A DNA stretch of 6,653 nt from Acidobacteriota bacterium (GTDB lineage: Bacteria; Acidobacteriota; Polarisedimenticolia; QHYA01), in contig QHYA01000158.1 of assembly GCA_003223995.1 (NCBI GenBank), forward strand, positions 1-6,653. The letters run 5' to 3'. The notes beneath the pieces were generated by a model. That model did not search any database, was not told the origin of the DNA, and worked only from the letters and a program-made list of their open reading frames with translations. Positions 4,191-6,653 of this stretch are shown one piece after another (the stretch's first letter is position 1; every line of letters begins with the position of its first letter). The translations under genes and the position numbers were made by a program.

Positions 4191-6653
4191 GGGCGCGCCA
4201 CCTTGTTCTTCGTCCCCGCTTCGTTATCGAGCTTGACCGCCGGCTTTCGTTCCGGCTGGTTGACAGCGCGCCCGTCGCCCCCTTCCCATGGAGTGGGCAC
4301 CTGTAGAGGTTCGGGGTAGGGAACATCGGGGAAGCGAGCGGGGCCGTAGCGGGGCAGCTTTCCAGCCGCCTTGGCCTCGAGGGCCTTGAGGATCTTCTCG
4401 GGGGTGATCGGCACCTCATCGATGCGGACGCCAACCGCGTCGTACACGGCGTTCGCGACGGCGGGCATGACCGGAAGCAGCGGTCCCTGGCCGACCTCCT
4501 TGGCGCCGAAGGGGCCGCGCGGGTCCGGGTTCTCGATCAGGTCGGTGAAGATCTCCGGCATGTCGAGAGAGGTGGGACTCTTGTATTCGAGCATCGACGG
4601 GAACTTGTGAACGAGGGCGCCGGAAAGCTTCGCCGGCAGCCGCCGGAAGGCCTGCTCTTCCATCAGGGCCTCGCCGAGGCCCATGTAGACGCTCCCCTCG
4701 ACCTGCCCTCGTGCGAGGGTGGGGTTGATCGACTGGCCGATGTCGTGGGCGATCCACACGCGCGGCACGGTGATCCAGCCGGTGACCTTGTCCACCTCGA
4801 CCTCGACGACCGACGCCGTGTAGGAGTAGGCGGGGGAAGGGCCGACCCCGCCCCCCTTGTAAAGCGCTGCAGAGGGCGGGGGCGTGTATGAACCGGTCGT
4901 TCCGAGGGTGCCGAACTCCTCCTCGGCCAGGCAGACGGCCTCTCGGAAGGAGACCCCCTTGCCGGGATCCTCCGTGTCGAACACTCGCCTACTGGCAAAG
5001 ACGAGCCGCTGCTTCGGGACCCCGAGGCGCCCGGCGACAGCCTCCGCCAATAGGTCCCGCGCGCGCGCGGCCGCCTGGATGGCCGCATTGCCCATCATCA
5101 GAGTGACGCGGCTGGAGTAGGAGCCCAGATCCACCGGGGTCAGGTCGGTGTCTCCCGTGACGGGGCGGATGTCGAAGGGATCGATCCCGAGCACCTCCGC
5201 GATGCAGGCCGCGAGGACATCGTCGGAGCCCTGCCCGATCTCCGTCGCCCCGCAGAAAGCCGTCACCCCCCCTCCGCGGTCGAGCTTCAACTGCACTCCC
5301 GAATGAGGCATCTTGTTGTAGTAGATCGGAAGGCCGGCACCGGAAAGATAGGAAGAGCAGGCGAGGCCGACCCCCCGTCCCTCCGGCAGCTTGCGGAACT
5401 TCTCCTTCCAGCCCGATCTCTCCACAACCCTGCGGATGCACTCGGCCAGGCCGGTGGTCGTCACCCGCATGTAGTTCGCCGTGATGGTGTCGGACTGCTC
5501 CGTGATCCGCAGCCTCATCTCCGCCGGGTCGAGGCCGAGCGTCTCGGCGATCTTGTCGAGCTGGATCTCCTGGCCGAACCGAGGCTGGGGGGTGCCGTGG
5601 CCGCGCTTGGGGCCGCAGGGCGGCTTGTTGGTGAACACGCGGCAGGCCTGGAAACGGTAGCGCGGGATGCGGTACGTCACGGTCTGGAGCGCCCCTGTGT
5701 AGAACGTGCTCGCCACCCCGTACGAGCCGTATCCGCCCCCGTCGATCAGGGTCCTCAGGTGCATGGCAGTGATCGTCCCATCTTTCTTGACGCCGGTCTT
5801 GAGGTGCATGAGCACCGGATGGCGGCCGCGATGGCAGTAGAAGACCTCCTCCCGGGTCAAGCAGATCTTCACCGGCCGGCCGAGAAGCAGCGCCGCCTTT
5901 CCGAGGACGATCTCGTGGTTGAGGATGTCGCTCTTGCCGCCGAATCCGCCTCCGTTCGGCGTGGCGATGACGCGGATGTGGGCGGGGTCCATCTCGAGGG
6001 CCCTGGACAGCGCGCGGTGCAGGTAATGAGGGACCTGGGTGCTCGACCAGATGGTCAGCTTTCCGTCCTGGTCCACGGCGGCTACGGCGGCGTGCTGCTC
6101 GATGGGCAGGTGGGTGTTCCCCTCGTAGAAGAACGTGTCCTCGAAAACATGATCGGCCTCCGCGAATCCCTCCTCGAGCTTGCCGAAGTTCAGCGAGACG
6201 CGCTTGTGGATGTTCCCTTCCTCGCCGTAGTCGTGGATGCGTGGGGAGGGATGCTCGAGGCCCTCTTCGGGGTCGGAGACGCTGCGCAGCGACTCGTACT
6301 CGACGTCGATGAGGTCCAGAGTCTCGAAGGCGGTCAACTCGTCCTTGGCGATCACGGCCGCGACAGGATCCCCCACGAAGCGCACCTTGTCCCGGCAGAG
6401 GGCCTGCTCATCCTGGCTGACGGGCAGGATGCCGTAGTCGATCGGAAAGTCCCTGCCGGTCAGGACGAGATGGATGCCGGGACGGACCGCGGCGCGTGAG
6501 GTATCGATCCTCTTGATCAGGGCGTGGGGAAGGGGAGAGCGCAGCAGCTTGCAGTGGAGCATTCGGGGCAGGACGATGTCGTCCGCGAAGCGTGTCTGGC
6601 CCGTCACCTTTGCCCGCCCATCCACACGGCGGCGCGGTACCCCGATGATTCTC
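4187..6653 (-). CDS. hcrA: Molybdenum-cofactor large subunit of a 4-hydroxybenzoyl-CoA reductase-type enzyme (HcrA-like), 5' end outside window
   Basis: The catalytic subunit of a xanthine oxidase-family enzyme; HcrA-type relatives bind molybdopterin cytosine dinucleotide. The frame stays open to the right edge. The GTG at 6623-6625 is an internal Val: the residues before it (RIIGVPRRR) fit the normal N-terminus, so the true start lies beyond 6653. Counting that Val as 1, the visible motifs are the cofactor loop GGGFGGK (225-231), CGPKRGHGTPQPRF (337-350), TEIGQG (461-466), and Glu710 in GAKEVGQG at the position of the conserved active-site Glu. The RGHGxPQPRF block closely resembles what I recall of HcrA and distinguishes it from aldehyde or CO dehydrogenases. 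With at least 821 residues it is longer than Thauera HcrA (about 769 from memory). The excess is a Pro- and Lys-rich C-terminal tail after about residue 746. It overlaps the FAD subunit gene by ATGA. The 2x[2Fe-2S] small subunit is not in the window. The family is secure; the substrate is inferred from the partner subunit. Confidence 0.9.
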   Translation of the reverse strand, partial: RIIGVPRRRVDGRAKVTGQTRFADDIVLPRMLHCKLLRSPLPHALIKRIDTSRAAVRPGIHLVLTGRDFPIDYGILPVSQDEQALCRDKVRFVGDPVAAVIAKDELTAFETLDLIDVEYESLRSVSDPEEGLEHPSPRIHDYGEEGNIHKRVSLNFGKLEEGFAEADHVFEDTFFYEGNTHLPIEQHAAVAAVDQDGKLTIWSSTQVPHYLHRALSRALEMDPAHIRVIATPNGGGFGGKSDILNHEIVLGKAALLLGRPVKICLTREEVFYCHRGRHPVLMHLKTGVKKDGTITAMHLRTLIDGGGYGSYGVASTFYTGALQTVTYRIPRYRFQACRVFTNKPPCGPKRGHGTPQPRFGQEIQLDKIAETLGLDPAEMRLRITEQSDTITANYMRVTTTGLAECIRRVVERSGWKEKFRKLPEGRGVGLACSSYLSGAGLPIYYNKMPHSGVQLKLDRGGGVTAFCGATEIGQGSDDVLAACIAEVLGIDPFDIRPVTGDTDLTPVDLGSYSSRVTLMMGNAAIQAAARARDLLAEAVAGRLGVPKQRLVFASRRVFDTEDPGKGVSFREAVCLAEEEFGTLGTTGSYTPPPSAALYKGGGVGPSPAYSYTASVVEVEVDKVTGWITVPRVWIAHDIGQSINPTLARGQVEGSVYMGLGEALMEEQAFRRLPAKLSGALVHKFPSMLEYKSPTSLDMPEIFTDLIENPDPRGPFGAKEVGQGPLLPVMPAVANAVYDAVGVRIDEVPITPEKILKALEAKAAGKLPRYGPARFPDVPYPEPLQVPTPWEGGDGRAVNQPERKPAVKLDNEAGTKNKVARP
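4198..4204 (-). promoter_or_regulatory. Ribosome binding site of the FAD subunit, inside the large-subunit gene
   Basis: The minus strand reads AAGGTGG, one mismatch from the AAGGAGG consensus, seven bases before the ATG at 4188-4190. It lies within the last codons of the large-subunit gene. Together with the four-base stop/start overlap it supports Met1 over Met2 (4185-4187) as the start, though Met2 is also possible. Confidence 0.5.

Noticed and set aside
5303..6499. Long plus-strand open frame (398 residues) opposite the large-subunit gene
   Set aside because: It lies wholly antisense to a clearly conserved enzyme, has an Arg/Gly/Val/Asp-rich composition typical of GC-rich shadows, and shows no recognisable domain.
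6623..6625. GTG as the start codon of the large subunit
   Set aside because: The frame stays open upstream to the window edge and encodes residues (IIGVPRRR) that fit the normal N-terminus of the family, so the GTG is an internal valine.
4187..6653. Aerobic CO dehydrogenase (CoxL/CoxM) as the identity of the pair
   Set aside because: The FAD subunit carries the extra four-cysteine loop, the large subunit has the RGHGxPQPRF block of HcrA-type enzymes, and the gene order (large before FAD) differs from coxMSL.

Overview
The window is visibly GC-rich and holds three complete or nearly complete protein-coding genes, plus a probable gene tail at the left edge. The style of the proteins (an S9 peptidase of the kind abundant in Acidobacteriota and similar soil bacteria, an orphan four-helix membrane protein, and a molybdenum hydroxylase-type enzyme) suggests a high-GC environmental bacterium, perhaps Acidobacteriota or a neighbouring phylum. 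Taxonomy cannot be fixed from this sequence alone.

Layout, left to right. Positions 2-85 (+) are the last 27 codons of a gene that enters from the left; its identity is uncertain, possibly a transposase tail. Two short inverted repeats follow. Positions 144-2324 (-) encode an S9-family serine peptidase: an N-terminal beta-propeller followed by an alpha/beta hydrolase with an intact Ser-Asp-His triad. A 282-base intergenic region (2325-2606) separates it from a divergent small membrane protein gene (2607-3032, +). After a 54-base convergent gap, two overlapping minus-strand genes fill the rest: the FAD subunit (3087-4190) and the molybdenum-cofactor subunit (4187 to beyond 6653) of a xanthine oxidase-family enzyme. 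They overlap by four bases (ATGA).

The most informative content is this last pair. The FAD subunit carries an insertion with four cysteines spaced 16, 8 and 9 residues apart. As I recall, this is the spacing of the extra [4Fe-4S] cluster ligands in the beta subunit of 4-hydroxybenzoyl-CoA reductase. The large subunit has the matching family signature around RGHGTPQPRF. The pair is therefore best read as HcrA- and HcrB-like subunits of a 4-hydroxybenzoyl-CoA reductase-type enzyme, which would remove a phenolic hydroxyl group reductively during anaerobic aromatic degradation, although the true substrate is not shown. The small 2x[2Fe-2S] subunit needed to complete the complex is absent here. 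By the hcrCAB/hbaBCD gene order it should lie just past the right edge.

I see no tRNA, rRNA, CRISPR array, phage gene or complete insertion sequence. The peptidase and the membrane protein show no functional link to the reductase.
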